A DNA stretch of 64,000 nt from Pseudomonas farsensis (lineage in GTDB: Bacteria; Pseudomonadota; Gammaproteobacteria; Pseudomonadales; Pseudomonadaceae). The stretch is taken from NCBI RefSeq assembly GCF_014268805.2, contig NZ_JABWRF020000002.1:874001-938000 (forward strand), in the 5' to 3' direction. The notes under the pieces were generated by a model. That model was not told the DNA's origin. It was given only the letters and a program-made list of their open reading frames with translations, and made no database searches. Of the stretch, positions 8,629 to 17,175 are shown in pieces (positions within the stretch are counted from its first letter, which is position 1; each line of letters begins with the position of its first letter). A program made the translations under genes and the position numbers.

Positions 8629-9180
8629 ATGGCCCTTAGCGAAAAACAGAAAATGCTGACCGGCCAGCTCTATCACGCCAGCTGCCCGCAGCTGCAGAAG
8701 GAGCAGGCCACCAACAAGCAGTGGATGCACCGCTACAACAACAGCATCGAATTGCTCAGCCAGGCCCGCCATGGCCTGCTGGCCGAGCACTTTGCCAGTG
8801 TTGGCGAGGGCGTGGTGATTCGCCCGCCGTTCTACTGCGACTACGGCTACAACATCAGCGTGGGAGCCAACACCTTCATCAACTTCAACTGCGTGATCCT
8901 CGACGTGCTGCCGGTGCGCATCGGCGCCGACTGCCAGATCGGGCCTGCGGTACAGATCTACACCGCCGACCACCCGCTGGACCCCGAGGTGCGGCGCACG
9001 GGCCTGGAAAGCGGGCGACCGGTGAGCATTGGCAACAATGTATGGCTGGGCGGCGGGGCGATCATCCTGCCGGGGGTGACCATCGGCGACAACGCCGTGG
9101 TCGGTGCCGGCAGCGTGGTGACCCGGGACGTCCCGGCTGGCGCGGTGGTGGTCGGCAATCCGGCGCGGGTTAAGGGCTGA
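8629..9180 (+). CDS. Sugar O-acetyltransferase (maltose/nodulation LbH type)
   Basis: A 183-residue acetyl-CoA-dependent acetyltransferase of the left-handed beta-helix fold. The N-terminal helical region holds QLYHASCPQLQ (the MAA cap domain). It is followed by hexapeptide repeats and the active-site His segment YTADHPLD. The C-terminal coils read VWLGGGAIILPGVTIGDNAV. Similar to Maa and NodL, which acetylate the 6-hydroxyl of glucosyl units; the in vivo acceptor is unknown. AGGGAGGA precedes the ATG. It is divergent from the penicillin acylase gene, with 88 bp between the starts. Confidence 0.92.
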   Translation: MALSEKQKMLTGQLYHASCPQLQKEQATNKQWMHRYNNSIELLSQARHGLLAEHFASVGEGVVIRPPFYCDYGYNISVGANTFINFNCVILDVLPVRIGADCQIGPAVQIYTADHPLDPEVRRTGLESGRPVSIGNNVWLGGGAIILPGVTIGDNAVVGAGSVVTRDVPAGAVVVGNPARVKG

Positions 9181-9199
9181 ACAAGTGCGCAGGTGCGGG

Positions 9200-9763
9200 T
9201 TATTGCTGGCTGCCGGCCTGCCAAGGGCAATAACACCCCACGGCCAACGTATTGGAGGCCAGCACGGGCCGGCCTTCCATCAGTGCCTTGAGCACCGGCT
9301 CGATGAAGCTGTTGCCTGAGTTGCACACGGCCCCTTCGCTGTACGGGCCGAAATAGGCCAGCTTGCCGTCGCGGTCCCAGATTGCGACTGCAGGTGATGC
9401 CGGAAGCTGTTCGCTGCCGGGCAGGTTATCCACTGGCTTGAGGGCACCCAGATTGGCCGGCAACTGGCCGTGGGTGCCGGGTTTTTGCAGCACATGGAAA
9501 CTCACCCCCAGCGGTGCGAAGTGCGCGACCAGTTCGCCCAGGTGCTGCTGGTTGCCGACGTTGCATGGGCAGGCCGGGTCCCAGAAATGCACCACGCGGA
9601 TCGGACCGGGGCCGGCGAGGTCTGCCGGCAGGCGCAGTTGGCTGCCATCGAACAGCGTGGCCTGGTTGTCGAACGGGCGCAGGTAGCGGGCCTGGAAGCT
9701 GTCGTAGGCCCACCACAGGGCCGCGGCGCACAGCAGGGTAATGACGAGGGAGCGGATCTTCAT
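9200..9763 (-). CDS. Membrane-anchored thioredoxin-fold protein (DUF6436-like)
   Basis: A 187-residue protein with one N-terminal helix (LVITLLCAAALWWAYDSF), likely an anchor with a periplasmic domain. VVHFWDPACPCNVGNQQHL is a thioredoxin-like strand-helix unit with a C-P-C motif in place of the usual CxxC, followed by a cis-Pro-like region near SPAVAIWDRDG and several later cysteines (GAVCNSGNSF, AVGCYCPW). A redox or copper-related role is possible but unproven. ATG 9763 starts just before the hydrophobic segment. It is convergent with the acetyltransferase gene, with 19 bp between the stops. Confidence 0.75.
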   Translation of the reverse strand: MKIRSLVITLLCAAALWWAYDSFQARYLRPFDNQATLFDGSQLRLPADLAGPGPIRVVHFWDPACPCNVGNQQHLGELVAHFAPLGVSFHVLQKPGTHGQLPANLGALKPVDNLPGSEQLPASPAVAIWDRDGKLAYFGPYSEGAVCNSGNSFIEPVLKALMEGRPVLASNTLAVGCYCPWQAGSQQ

Positions 9764-9857
9764 GGGCAGCGCACGATCAATAGGTGGCCAAGCTTGCCAC
9801 GATGCCTCGCAGAGCTGAATATCCCAGATCAATACTCGCTGCATTGTGGATGTCCCC

Positions 9858-10784
9858 ATGCCTGCCACGTTTCACCCCGACCTGCTGCGCAGCAGCCTAT
9901 CTGGCCTTGCCGAGCGCCAGCCGCTGCCCGCCGAGGGCCGCGACTACCAGCGTTTCTATGGCCTCGAACTGCCGGCGCAGAGCTGGCTGGGCGCTTTCAA
10001 GGCTGCGGGCTTCGACCTGGTCGGCCAGGTGTGGATGCCCGCGCAGCCGGTGGCGACGATGTTTTTGCTGCACGGCTACTACGACCACATGGGCCTGTAC
10101 CGGCATGTGATCGAATGGGCGCTGGCGCGCAATTACGTGGTGATCAGCTGCGACCTGCCGGGGCATGGGCTATCCAGCGGCGAGCGCGCCAGCATTGCCG
10201 ACTTCGGCCTGTACCAGCAGGTGCTGGAGGCGCTGTTCGCGCAGGCGCGCCAGCTTGATCTGCCGCGCCCGTGGCACCTGTGCGGGCAAAGCACCGGGGC
10301 TGCCATCGTGGTCGACCACCTGCTGCACTGTGCCGAACAAAGCCCGGCAGACGGCCAGGTGATTCTGCTGGCGCCGCTGGTGCGCCCGCGCGCCTGGCAT
10401 TGGTCGAAACTCAGCTACTGCGTGTTGCGCCACTTTGTCGATGGCATCGAGCGGCGCTTCAGCGAAAACACCAATGACCCTGCGTTCATGCCGTTTCTGC
10501 AGGCCGACCCCCTGCAACCCCGGCGCCTGCCCACTGCCTGGGTAGGGGCCTTGCTGAAATGGGTGCGGCGTATCGAGACGGCGCCGCGCAGTACGCGGCC
10601 GCTGTTGATCGTGCAGGGGGAGGCAGATGGGACGGTCGACTGGCCGTACAACCTCAAGGTGCTCAAGGCCAAGTTCGAGGCACCGCAGATTCTGCTGATG
10701 GCCGACGCCCGTCACCACCTGGCCAACGAGTTGCCGAACATCCGCCAGCGCTATTTCGAGTTCATCGGCCAGCGGCTGGGCTGA
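9858..10784 (+). CDS. Alpha/beta hydrolase, serine aminopeptidase S33 / monoglyceride-lipase type
   Basis: A 308-residue Hydrolase_4 protein. It has the oxyanion motif FLLHGYYDHMG, the helix-cap motif SCDLPGHGLSSGERA, the nucleophile Ser in CGQSTGA, and late acid and His segments (VQGEADGTVDW, ADARHHLANE). Lysophospholipase or monoglyceride lipase activity is the usual role of this subgroup; here it is inference. ATG 9858 is preferred because GTGGA lies seven bases upstream; a GTG at 9846 would add four residues. Its stop codon is directly adjacent to the stop of the convergent gene that follows. Confidence 0.86.
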   Translation: MPATFHPDLLRSSLSGLAERQPLPAEGRDYQRFYGLELPAQSWLGAFKAAGFDLVGQVWMPAQPVATMFLLHGYYDHMGLYRHVIEWALARNYVVISCDLPGHGLSSGERASIADFGLYQQVLEALFAQARQLDLPRPWHLCGQSTGAAIVVDHLLHCAEQSPADGQVILLAPLVRPRAWHWSKLSYCVLRHFVDGIERRFSENTNDPAFMPFLQADPLQPRRLPTAWVGALLKWVRRIETAPRSTRPLLIVQGEADGTVDWPYNLKVLKAKFEAPQILLMADARHHLANELPNIRQRYFEFIGQRLG

Positions 10785-11537
10785 TCACTTGAGGTCCGAG
10801 GCTTGCTGGCCAACCGCCAGGGCTGCGCGCACAGCGGCCACGGCGGCTTTGTAATAGGCCTGGCCTTCAGGTGATTCGGCGAAGGTCGAGAATTGCTCAA
10901 GCTCTGCGTCCGACAGGCCGCGGTACACGTAAAGCAGGGTGTTGTTGAGGTCTTCGCCGACTTGGTTCATCAGGCGCTGGCGCTGGCCGTCGAGCATGCC
11001 TTGGGCCTGCCCGCCACCGAACAGGCCGGGGATCATCGAGCTCAGGCTATCGGCGGCCACCCCGGCAATGGCAAGGCTGACCTCGGCCCCGGCTTCGCGC
11101 GCGGGCAAGGCCTGGGCCAGGTGGCCGATGATCAGCAGGCGGTCGTCGCTGGCCTGCATCTTCGGCAGGCCCTTGGCGTTCTTGGCCAGTTGGTCCTTGC
11201 GCGTGGCCAGCAGCTCAGCGGCCACCACCTTGCGCCCCAGTGGCGACTGGAAGAACGCCAGCGCCGGCGCCGGGTTGGCCAGGTTGCTGCGCAACTGGGC
11301 CAGGGCGCGCGCGTCCATGGCCTGGGGCTTGAAGCGCTGGTTGCTGTTATTGACCAGTGCCTGGTAAACCGCAGGCGGCAGGCTGTTGCGGTAGCGCTGT
11401 TGGGCGGCGCTCACGGCATCGGTGAAATGGGCGCGCTGGTCGGGCCAACCGGCGACTTTGTACAGCTGATCAAGGCTGTCTGCCCAGACAGGCATGGTGC
11501 AGATCATCAGCAGCAGCAGGGAAAACAGACGGCGCAT
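10785..11537 (-). CDS. Exported DUF2059 domain protein
   Basis: A 250-residue protein with a cleavable signal peptide (MRRLFSLLLLMICTMPVWAD). The mature part is mainly helical, and its C-terminal region (YRGLSDAELEQFSTFAESPE, then GQAYYKAAVAAV) matches the DUF2059 pattern. Function is unknown; the family is periplasmic. The start is supported by AGGAGT-like bases just upstream. The stop abuts the stop of the plus-strand hydrolase with no spacer, so there is no room for independent terminators between the two genes. Confidence 0.82.
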   Translation of the reverse strand: MRRLFSLLLLMICTMPVWADSLDQLYKVAGWPDQRAHFTDAVSAAQQRYRNSLPPAVYQALVNNSNQRFKPQAMDARALAQLRSNLANPAPALAFFQSPLGRKVVAAELLATRKDQLAKNAKGLPKMQASDDRLLIIGHLAQALPAREAGAEVSLAIAGVAADSLSSMIPGLFGGGQAQGMLDGQRQRLMNQVGEDLNNTLLYVYRGLSDAELEQFSTFAESPEGQAYYKAAVAAVRAALAVGQQASDLK

Positions 11538-11658
11538 TCAGGACTCCTGTCGGCAGGGCACCATTGTCCTTGGCACAGCGGGGCTTTGTCGAGATACCCG
11601 CGCCGCTTCCTGACCAAGTGGCGCTGTGCGAGTACCTGCCGAATGGCTATGATGCGCA

Positions 11659-12282
11659 ATGCACTTACCTCTCGAACACCCGATGCTGTCGACCATCGTC
11701 GATGACCTGGCCACCCGTGGCTGGTCGCAGCAAACCTTGTTTATACCCGACGCGCTGTCGCGCGAGCTGGCACACGAGTGTCGGCAGCGCCATGCCCAGG
11801 GCGCGCTGAACCCGGCCGGGGTGGGGCGCGGCGCCGAGCAGGAAGTGCGCGAGGCCATTCGCGGCGATCAGATCCAGTGGATCGACCCCGGCGAATCCGA
11901 ACCCTGCGACCGCTACCTGCATGCCATGGACAGCCTGCGCCAGGCCATCAACCAGGGCTTGTTCCTCGGGCTTGAAGATTTCGAATGCCATTTTGCGCTG
12001 TATCCGCCGGGCGCCTTCTACCGTCGCCACCTGGACCGTTTTCGCGATGACGACCGGCGCACGGTGTCGGCGGTGCTGTACCTCAACGAAAGCTGGCAGC
12101 CCACTGATGGCGGGCAGTTGCGCATGTTCCTCGAAGGCGATGTGCAGCGTGATGTCGAGCCGTTGGCGGGCACCCTGGTGGTGTTTCTGTCGGGCGACGT
12201 GCCCCACGAAGTCTTGCCCGCTGGCCGCGAGCGCTTGTCACTGACGGGCTGGTTCCGGCGCCGTGGCAATGACCCGTTCTGA
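11659..12282 (+). CDS. 2OG-Fe(II) oxygenase, prolyl-4-hydroxylase-like
   Basis: A 207-residue non-haem iron dioxygenase. The iron ligands are readable as HxD in YRRHLDRFRDDD and the distal His in SGDVPHEVLPAG. The 2-oxoglutarate-binding Arg is probably in RERLSLTGWF. The first ligand pair is followed by RRTVSAVLYLNESWQPTDGG, a standard core strand of the P4H fold. Substrate is unknown; many bacterial relatives modify proteins or free amino acids. The start is uncertain: ATG 11659 or ATG 11683, neither with a strong ribosome site. The 3' end overlaps the DUF523 gene, implying cotranscription. Confidence 0.87.
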   Translation: MHLPLEHPMLSTIVDDLATRGWSQQTLFIPDALSRELAHECRQRHAQGALNPAGVGRGAEQEVREAIRGDQIQWIDPGESEPCDRYLHAMDSLRQAINQGLFLGLEDFECHFALYPPGAFYRRHLDRFRDDDRRTVSAVLYLNESWQPTDGGQLRMFLEGDVQRDVEPLAGTLVVFLSGDVPHEVLPAGRERLSLTGWFRRRGNDPF

Positions 12283-12766
12283 GTTGCCCAAGGTCCTGGT
12301 CAGCGCCTGCCTGCTAGGGCAGCCGGTGCGCTATGACGGGCGGGCGAGTGGCCATCCTGGCATGTTGCAGGCCTGGCAGGCCGAGGGGCGGGTGGTGGCG
12401 TTGTGCCCGGAGGTCGCCGGAGGGCTGCCGACCCCGCGCCCGGCGGCTGAGATCCCAGGTGGGCAGGGCGGCCAGGTGCTGGACGGCCAGGCGCAGGTGA
12501 TCACCGTGGTGGGTGAGGATGTCAGCGCGGCGTTTCTGGCCGGGGCGCAATTGGCTGTAGCGCTGGTGCGTCGCCATGGCATTCGGGTGGCGGTGCTCAA
12601 GTCGGGCAGCCCTTCGTGTGGCAACCGGCTGACCTATGACGGCAGTTTTACAGGGGTGAAGGTGGCCGGCGAGGGCGTGACCACCGCGCTGCTGCGCCGC
12701 GAAGGCGTACAGGTGTTCAGCGAGCTGGAGCTGGACCAGGCGCAGCGAGCGTTGCTCGGCGGCTGA
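12269..12766 (+). CDS. DUF523 / TudS-like protein (YbbK N-terminal domain family)
   Basis: A 165-residue protein that probably binds an Fe-S cluster. Conserved cysteines occur in VSACLLGQPVRYDG, ALCPEVAGGLPTPRPAAEI and LKSGSPSCGN. These three Cys motifs define the DUF523 family, of which TudS is a [4Fe-4S] thiouracil desulfidase; activity here is inference. It overlaps the end of the oxygenase gene by 14 bp. A GTG at 12263 is an alternative start two codons upstream. Confidence 0.83.
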   Translation: MTRSELPKVLVSACLLGQPVRYDGRASGHPGMLQAWQAEGRVVALCPEVAGGLPTPRPAAEIPGGQGGQVLDGQAQVITVVGEDVSAAFLAGAQLAVALVRRHGIRVAVLKSGSPSCGNRLTYDGSFTGVKVAGEGVTTALLRREGVQVFSELELDQAQRALLGG

Positions 12767-12771
12767 TTGGC

Positions 12772-13091
12772 GCTGGCTTCATCGCAGGCTGTCGCCAGCT
12801 CCCATGCAGGCCGTGCTCAACCGCAATATTGCTGGTTGGACCCAATCCTATGAGAAATGATAGACAGTTGTGGCGAGCGGGCTTGTCCCGCGTTGGGCTG
12901 CGCAGCAGCCCTGAAAACCCAAGGGGCTGCTGCGCAGCCCAACGCGGGGCAAGCCCGCTCGCCACAAGGAGATATATCTGGCGGGAACAGGCTTGCCCGA
13001 AACCATAGAATCTCCCACAGGAGTCTGAGCCAGGCCTGAATATCGCTGCCTAGCGCGGTCCCTGTGGGAGCTGGCGCTAGCCTGCGATGGC
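12772..13091. repeat. Composite REP cluster (families C, B and C)
   Basis: This 337-bp gap between convergent genes has no gene. A family C half-element (CATCGCAGGCTGTCGCCAG) leads into a spacer, followed by a family B long hairpin at 12870-12965 and a second family C unit at about 13063-13091 (TGTGGGAGCTGGCGCTAGCC). The first part, including the non-palindromic spacer, is almost the same as at 19920-20142, so it seems to have been copied as a unit. Confidence 0.88.
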
Positions 13092-13103
13092 TGCGCCGCG
13101 CTG

Positions 13104-13586
13104 TTACTGCCCCGCCGCAGTCTGGCTGGCGCCTTTGAACCACTTGTCTTGCAGCGCCCCCAGGCGCCCATCATCCTTGATCCGCTGCAGCGCGTTGTTC
13201 AGCGCACTCTCGAACGCCGGGTTGTCCTTCTGGAACGGTATGACCAGCTTCTCGTCGCTGAATGACTGGCTGGCATCGAGGTTGTCGGCCAGCTTGCTGT
13301 CGGCCTTGTTCACGGTGATATCGAACTTGCCCTCACTGACGCCGGGCAGCACCTCGTCGCCGGTCGCTTCGATAAACTCGGCGCGCAGGTTCAGCTCTTT
13401 GGCCAGTTCTTGCCCCAGTTCAATGTCGAACCCGGTGAGGTGGTCTTCTTCCTTGAAGGCATAAGGCGCGGCATCGCCCTGTACGGCAATCCGCAGTTCT
13501 CCGCGATCGTTGATTTCGTCGATCAGGTCGGCCTGGGCCAGCGGGCTGAATAGCGCAGCCAGCAGTACGCCAATGGTCAAACGCAT
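13104..13586 (-). CDS. One-lobed SBP-family-3 solute-binding protein (internally shortened)
   Basis: A 160-residue exported protein (signal MRLTIGVLLAALFSPLAQA). It starts like a polar amino acid binding protein (INDRGELRIAVQGDAAPYAF, HLTGFDIELGQELAKELNL) and ends like one (LNNALQRIKDDGRLGALQDK). The roughly 90-residue second lobe, between VNKADSKLADNLDASQSFSD and the C-terminal part, is missing without a frameshift. Normal relatives are 250-270 residues. No permease or ATPase gene is adjacent. It may be a decayed cystine-binding protein or a derived single-lobe protein with a new role. ATG 13586 is chosen because AAGGGG precedes it. Confidence 0.75.
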   Translation of the reverse strand: MRLTIGVLLAALFSPLAQADLIDEINDRGELRIAVQGDAAPYAFKEEDHLTGFDIELGQELAKELNLRAEFIEATGDEVLPGVSEGKFDITVNKADSKLADNLDASQSFSDEKLVIPFQKDNPAFESALNNALQRIKDDGRLGALQDKWFKGASQTAAGQ

Positions 13587-13814
13587 GAGTGCCCCTTTTC
13601 TTCTTCGGCAGATAAATTTCATTCGCCGCGGCTTGTTTCCCCCGCCCCGGTCGAACGCAGCCTATGACCCCGTCATCGCGCCGATGTTTGACTGCGGCAG
13701 AAATTTTTCTAAACAGGCTTTTGAACCTCTCGCCCTGTGACTGGACTATGGTGAATTGCCGCTACGCTCGTTTAAGTCATAGCGGTCTATTGAAGTGAAT
13801 CACAGGAGAAGTGA

Positions 13815-14291
13815 ATGAAAAGCCTATTTTCGCGTGCTGCCGTCGCCAGTCTGTTGATGGGGGCATCGGTGCTGGCCTGCGCCAACGACGCCTTGAAGAG
13901 CCAGCAGCCACCGAAGGACGCCAAGGTGTTCATCGTTTCCCCCGCCGACGGCGCCACCGTCGACAAGACCTTCACCGTCAAATTCGGTATCGAGGGCATC
14001 GCGCTCAAGCCTGCCGGCGATCAGACCGCGCACAGCGGCCATCACCACCTGCTGGTCGATGTCGACAAGGCGCCGCTGAGCGATACGCCGCTGCCTACCA
14101 GCCTGATGCCTGAGAGCGGCGTGGCCCTGCCCGCCGGCCCGCAGGTGCTGCACTTCGGCAAGGCGCAGACCGAAACCACCATCACACTGACCCCAGGCAA
14201 ACACACCCTGCAACTGGTGCTGGGCGATGCCTACCATGTGCCGTTCAAGCCGGCTGTGGAATCGCAAAAAATCACCGTAAACGTGAAATAA
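13815..14291 (+). CDS. Exported DUF4399 domain protein
   Basis: A 158-residue periplasmic protein with a signal peptide ending about residue 23 (LLMGASVLACAND). The mature part is an all-beta domain with a His-rich segment, TAHSGHHHLLVDVD, near the middle, and ends in PGKHTLQLVLGDAYHVPF. This matches DUF4399, whose function is unknown; the HSGHHH cluster suggests metal contact but that is inference. AGGAGA precedes the ATG at good spacing. It is convergent with serA, with one shared hairpin between them. Confidence 0.88.
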   Translation: MKSLFSRAAVASLLMGASVLACANDALKSQQPPKDAKVFIVSPADGATVDKTFTVKFGIEGIALKPAGDQTAHSGHHHLLVDVDKAPLSDTPLPTSLMPESGVALPAGPQVLHFGKAQTETTITLTPGKHTLQLVLGDAYHVPFKPAVESQKITVNVK

Positions 14292-14306
14292 CCGCCAGGC
14301 GGGCAC

Positions 14307-14333
14307 AAAAAAGGGAGGCCACCAGGGCCTCCC
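14307..14333 (-). terminator. Rho-independent terminator of serA
   Basis: Stem GGGAGGCC / GGCCTCCC with a five-base loop. On the minus strand the stem is followed by six T, as expected for serA transcripts. On the plus strand it is followed only by TTCG, so termination of the DUF4399 gene would be weaker. Confidence 0.85.
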
Positions 14334-14354
14334 TTCGCGATGCGGCAATCAGCG

Positions 14355-15584
14355 TCAGAACAATACGCGCGAGCGGATGGTGCCTTTGACGTGTTGCAGC
14401 TTCTCTTGCGCCAGGTCGGAATACTCGGCGTCTACGTCGATCACTACGTAGCCAACTTTCTCGTCGGTCTGCAGGAACTGACCAGAAATGTTGATACCGT
14501 TCTCGGCGAAGACCTTGTTGATCTCGCTGAGCACGCCCGGGATGTTTTCGTGGATGTGCAGCAGGCGGTGCTTGCCTGGGTGCGCCGGCAGCGCCACTTC
14601 AGGGAAGTTGACCGACGACACCGAAGTACCGTTGTCGCTGTACTTGACCAGCTTCTCGGCCACTTCCAGGCCGATGTTGGCCTGCGCCTCGGCGGTGGAA
14701 CCACCGATGTGCGGGGTCAGGATCACGTTGTCCAGGCCGCGCAGCGGGCTTTCGAACTCTTCATCGTTGGAGCGCGGCTCGACCGGGAACACGTCGATGG
14801 CGGCGCCGATCAGGTGCTTGTCCTTGATCGCAGCGGCCAGGTGGTCCAGCTCGACTACAGTGCCGCGTGCGGCGTTGATCAGGATCGAGCCCTTTTTCAT
14901 CGCACGGATTTCTTTCTCGCCGATCATCCACTGGGTGGATGGCAGCTCAGGCACGTGCAGCGACACGATGTCGGCCAGGCCCAGCAGTTCGTTCAGGCTG
15001 GCAACCTGGGTGGCGTTGCCCAGTGGCAGCTTGGTCAGCGGGTCGTAGAAGTAGACCTGCATGCCGACGCTTTCAGCCAGTACCGACAGCTGGGTGCCGA
15101 TGGAGCCGTAGCCGACGATGCCCAGTTTCTTGCCACGGATCTCGAACGAGTTGGCCGCGCTCTTGATCCAGCCGCCACGGTGGCAGGAAGCGTTTTTCTC
15201 GGGGATGCCGCGCAGCAGCAGGATGGCTTCGGCCAGCACCAGCTCGGCAACCGAACGGGTGTTGGAGTACGGTGCGTTGAACACCGCAATGCCGCGCTCG
15301 CGGGCGGCGGCCAGGTCGACCTGGTTGGTACCGATGCAGAAGCAGCCGACCGCTACCAGTTTCTTCGCACAATCAAAGACCGCTTCGGTCAGTTGGGTGC
15401 GTGAGCGGATGCCGATGAAGTGGGCATCGGCGATCTTTTCCTTCAGTTCGGCATCGGGCAGCGAGCCTGTGAGGTACTCGATGTTGGTGTAGCCGGCAGC
15501 CTTGAGGGTGTCCACGGCATTCTGGTGGACGCCTTCGAGAAGAAGGAACCTGATCTTGCTCTTGTCGAGAGAAGTCTTGCTCAT
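14355..15584 (-). CDS. serA: D-3-phosphoglycerate dehydrogenase
   Basis: A 409-residue NAD-dependent enzyme for the first step of serine synthesis from 3-phosphoglycerate. The Rossmann motif is GIVGYGSIGTQLSVLAESVG (about residues 155-175), and catalytic residues lie in NAARGT and TPHIGGSTAEAQANIG. The last 75 residues are an ACT domain for serine feedback (HIHENIPGVLSEINKVFAEN). Length matches the E. coli-type enzyme (410), which can also reduce 2-oxoglutarate to D-2-hydroxyglutarate. It is divergent from the dehydrogenase gene at 15754, which removes that by-product. A terminator follows. Confidence 0.97.
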   Translation of the reverse strand: MSKTSLDKSKIRFLLLEGVHQNAVDTLKAAGYTNIEYLTGSLPDAELKEKIADAHFIGIRSRTQLTEAVFDCAKKLVAVGCFCIGTNQVDLAAARERGIAVFNAPYSNTRSVAELVLAEAILLLRGIPEKNASCHRGGWIKSAANSFEIRGKKLGIVGYGSIGTQLSVLAESVGMQVYFYDPLTKLPLGNATQVASLNELLGLADIVSLHVPELPSTQWMIGEKEIRAMKKGSILINAARGTVVELDHLAAAIKDKHLIGAAIDVFPVEPRSNDEEFESPLRGLDNVILTPHIGGSTAEAQANIGLEVAEKLVKYSDNGTSVSSVNFPEVALPAHPGKHRLLHIHENIPGVLSEINKVFAENGINISGQFLQTDEKVGYVVIDVDAEYSDLAQEKLQHVKGTIRSRVLF

Positions 15585-15753
15585 CTGCTTAAACCTGTAT
15601 CCCGGAGAAAAATGGCGAGGGGGTGAAGCGGCGCGGCATCGGCCTTAGCACGACCAGCGGGACGGCTATGCTAGCATACGCGACACAATCTGAGCTCAAA
15701 CCGACAGGTGAAGAGTGCTCAGGGTGACTATGAATAAGTCGAGAGTTCCCGCG

Positions 15754-17151
15754 ATGACCCACCCTGCGGTAATTGATGAACTGATGACCCTTGTCGACCC
15801 GGGCAAGGTGCTGACCGACCCGGCTTCGCTGGAGGCCTACGGCAAGGATTGGACCAAGCATTACCCGCCTGCGCCCACCGCCATCGTGTTTCCCAAGACC
15901 GCCGAGCAGGTGCAGGCCATCGTCAAATGGGCGCGCCGCAACCAGGTTGCGCTGGTGCCCTCCGGCGGGCGCACCGGGCTTTCCGGGGCTGCCGTGGCGG
16001 CCAATGGCGAAGTGGTGGTGGCCTTCGACTACATGAACCAGATTCTTGGGTTCAACGAATTCGACCGCACCGTGGTGTGCCAGCCTGGCGTCATCACCCG
16101 GCAATTGCAGCAATTTGCCGAGGAACAGGGCCTTTATTACCCTGTGGATTTCGCCTCCAGCGGCTCCAGCCAGGTGGGCGGCAACATCGGCACCAACGCC
16201 GGCGGTATCAAAGTGATCCGCTACGGCATGACCCGCAACTGGGTCGCCGGGCTGAAAGTGGTCACCGGCAAGGGCGAGTTGCTCGAACTGAACAAAGACC
16301 TGATCAAGAATGCCACCGGCTATGACCTGCGCCAGCTCTTTATAGGCGCCGAGGGCACCTTGGGCTTTGTGGTCGAAGCGACCATGCGCCTGGATCGTGC
16401 CCCGCGCAACCTGACCGCCATGGTGTTGGGCACGCCGGACTTCGACGCGATCATGCCGGTGCTGCATGCCTTCCAGGGCAAGCTTGACCTGACAGCCTTC
16501 GAGTTTTTTTCTGACAAAGGGCTGGCCAAGATCCTCGCGCGCGGCGACGTGCCTGCCCCGTTCGAGACCGCCTGCCCGTTCTATGCCCTGCTGGAATTCG
16601 AGGCCAGCACCGAAGAGGTGGCCAACGAGGCGCTGGCGACCTTCGAGCATTGTGTGGAGCAAGGCTGGGTGCTCGATGGGGTGATGAGCCAGAGCGAGAC
16701 CCAGCTGAAAAACCTGTGGAAACTGCGCGAGTACCTGTCGGAAACCATCTCGCACTGGACACCGTATAAAAACGACATTTCGGTCACAGTGTCGAAAGTG
16801 CCCGATTTCTTGCGCGATATCGACGCCATCGTCAGCGAACACTACCCGGATTACGAAGTGGTCTGGTACGGCCATATTGGCGACGGCAACCTGCACCTGA
16901 ACATTCTCAAGCCCGACAGCATGAGCAAGGACGCGTTCTTTGCCTCCTGCGCCAAGGTCAACAAGTGGGTGTTCGAGATCGTCGAGCGTTATAACGGCTC
17001 GATTTCTGCCGAGCACGGCGTGGGCATGACCAAGCGCGATTACCTGGGTTATAGCCGTTCGCCCGAAGAAATCGCCTGCATGAAGGCAATCAAGGCCGTA
17101 TTCGACCCTGACGGCATCATGAATCCGGGTAAGATCTTTGCTCTTGAATAA
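15754..17151 (+). CDS. FAD-dependent D-2-hydroxyglutarate dehydrogenase
   Basis: A 465-residue flavoenzyme of the FAD-binding-4 / FAD-oxidase C family. The FAD-binding motifs are PSGGRTGLSGAAVA and SSGSSQVGGNIGTNAGG. The C-terminal domain has metal and substrate residues in YGHIGDGNLHLN and SAEHGVGMTKRDYL. Homologues next to serA in other pseudomonads oxidise D-2-hydroxyglutarate back to 2-oxoglutarate, which pulls the SerA reaction; the divergent serA gene supports that assignment over D-lactate or glycolate dehydrogenase. ATG 15754 is where family similarity begins; ATG 15730, with AGGGTG upstream, is a possible longer start. Confidence 0.85.
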   Translation: MTHPAVIDELMTLVDPGKVLTDPASLEAYGKDWTKHYPPAPTAIVFPKTAEQVQAIVKWARRNQVALVPSGGRTGLSGAAVAANGEVVVAFDYMNQILGFNEFDRTVVCQPGVITRQLQQFAEEQGLYYPVDFASSGSSQVGGNIGTNAGGIKVIRYGMTRNWVAGLKVVTGKGELLELNKDLIKNATGYDLRQLFIGAEGTLGFVVEATMRLDRAPRNLTAMVLGTPDFDAIMPVLHAFQGKLDLTAFEFFSDKGLAKILARGDVPAPFETACPFYALLEFEASTEEVANEALATFEHCVEQGWVLDGVMSQSETQLKNLWKLREYLSETISHWTPYKNDISVTVSKVPDFLRDIDAIVSEHYPDYEVVWYGHIGDGNLHLNILKPDSMSKDAFFASCAKVNKWVFEIVERYNGSISAEHGVGMTKRDYLGYSRSPEEIACMKAIKAVFDPDGIMNPGKIFALE

Positions 17152-17175
17152 AAGCAGTATTCACAGGAGTCGGCC

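Noticed and set aside
12772..13091. CRISPR-like repetition
   Set aside because: Repeats are inverted REP pairs of several families, not regularly spaced direct repeats, and there are no cas genes.
15730..15753. Longer N-terminus for the D-2-hydroxyglutarate dehydrogenase from ATG 15730
   Set aside because: AGGGTG gives some support, but conserved family sequence begins at ATG 15754; left as an alternative.
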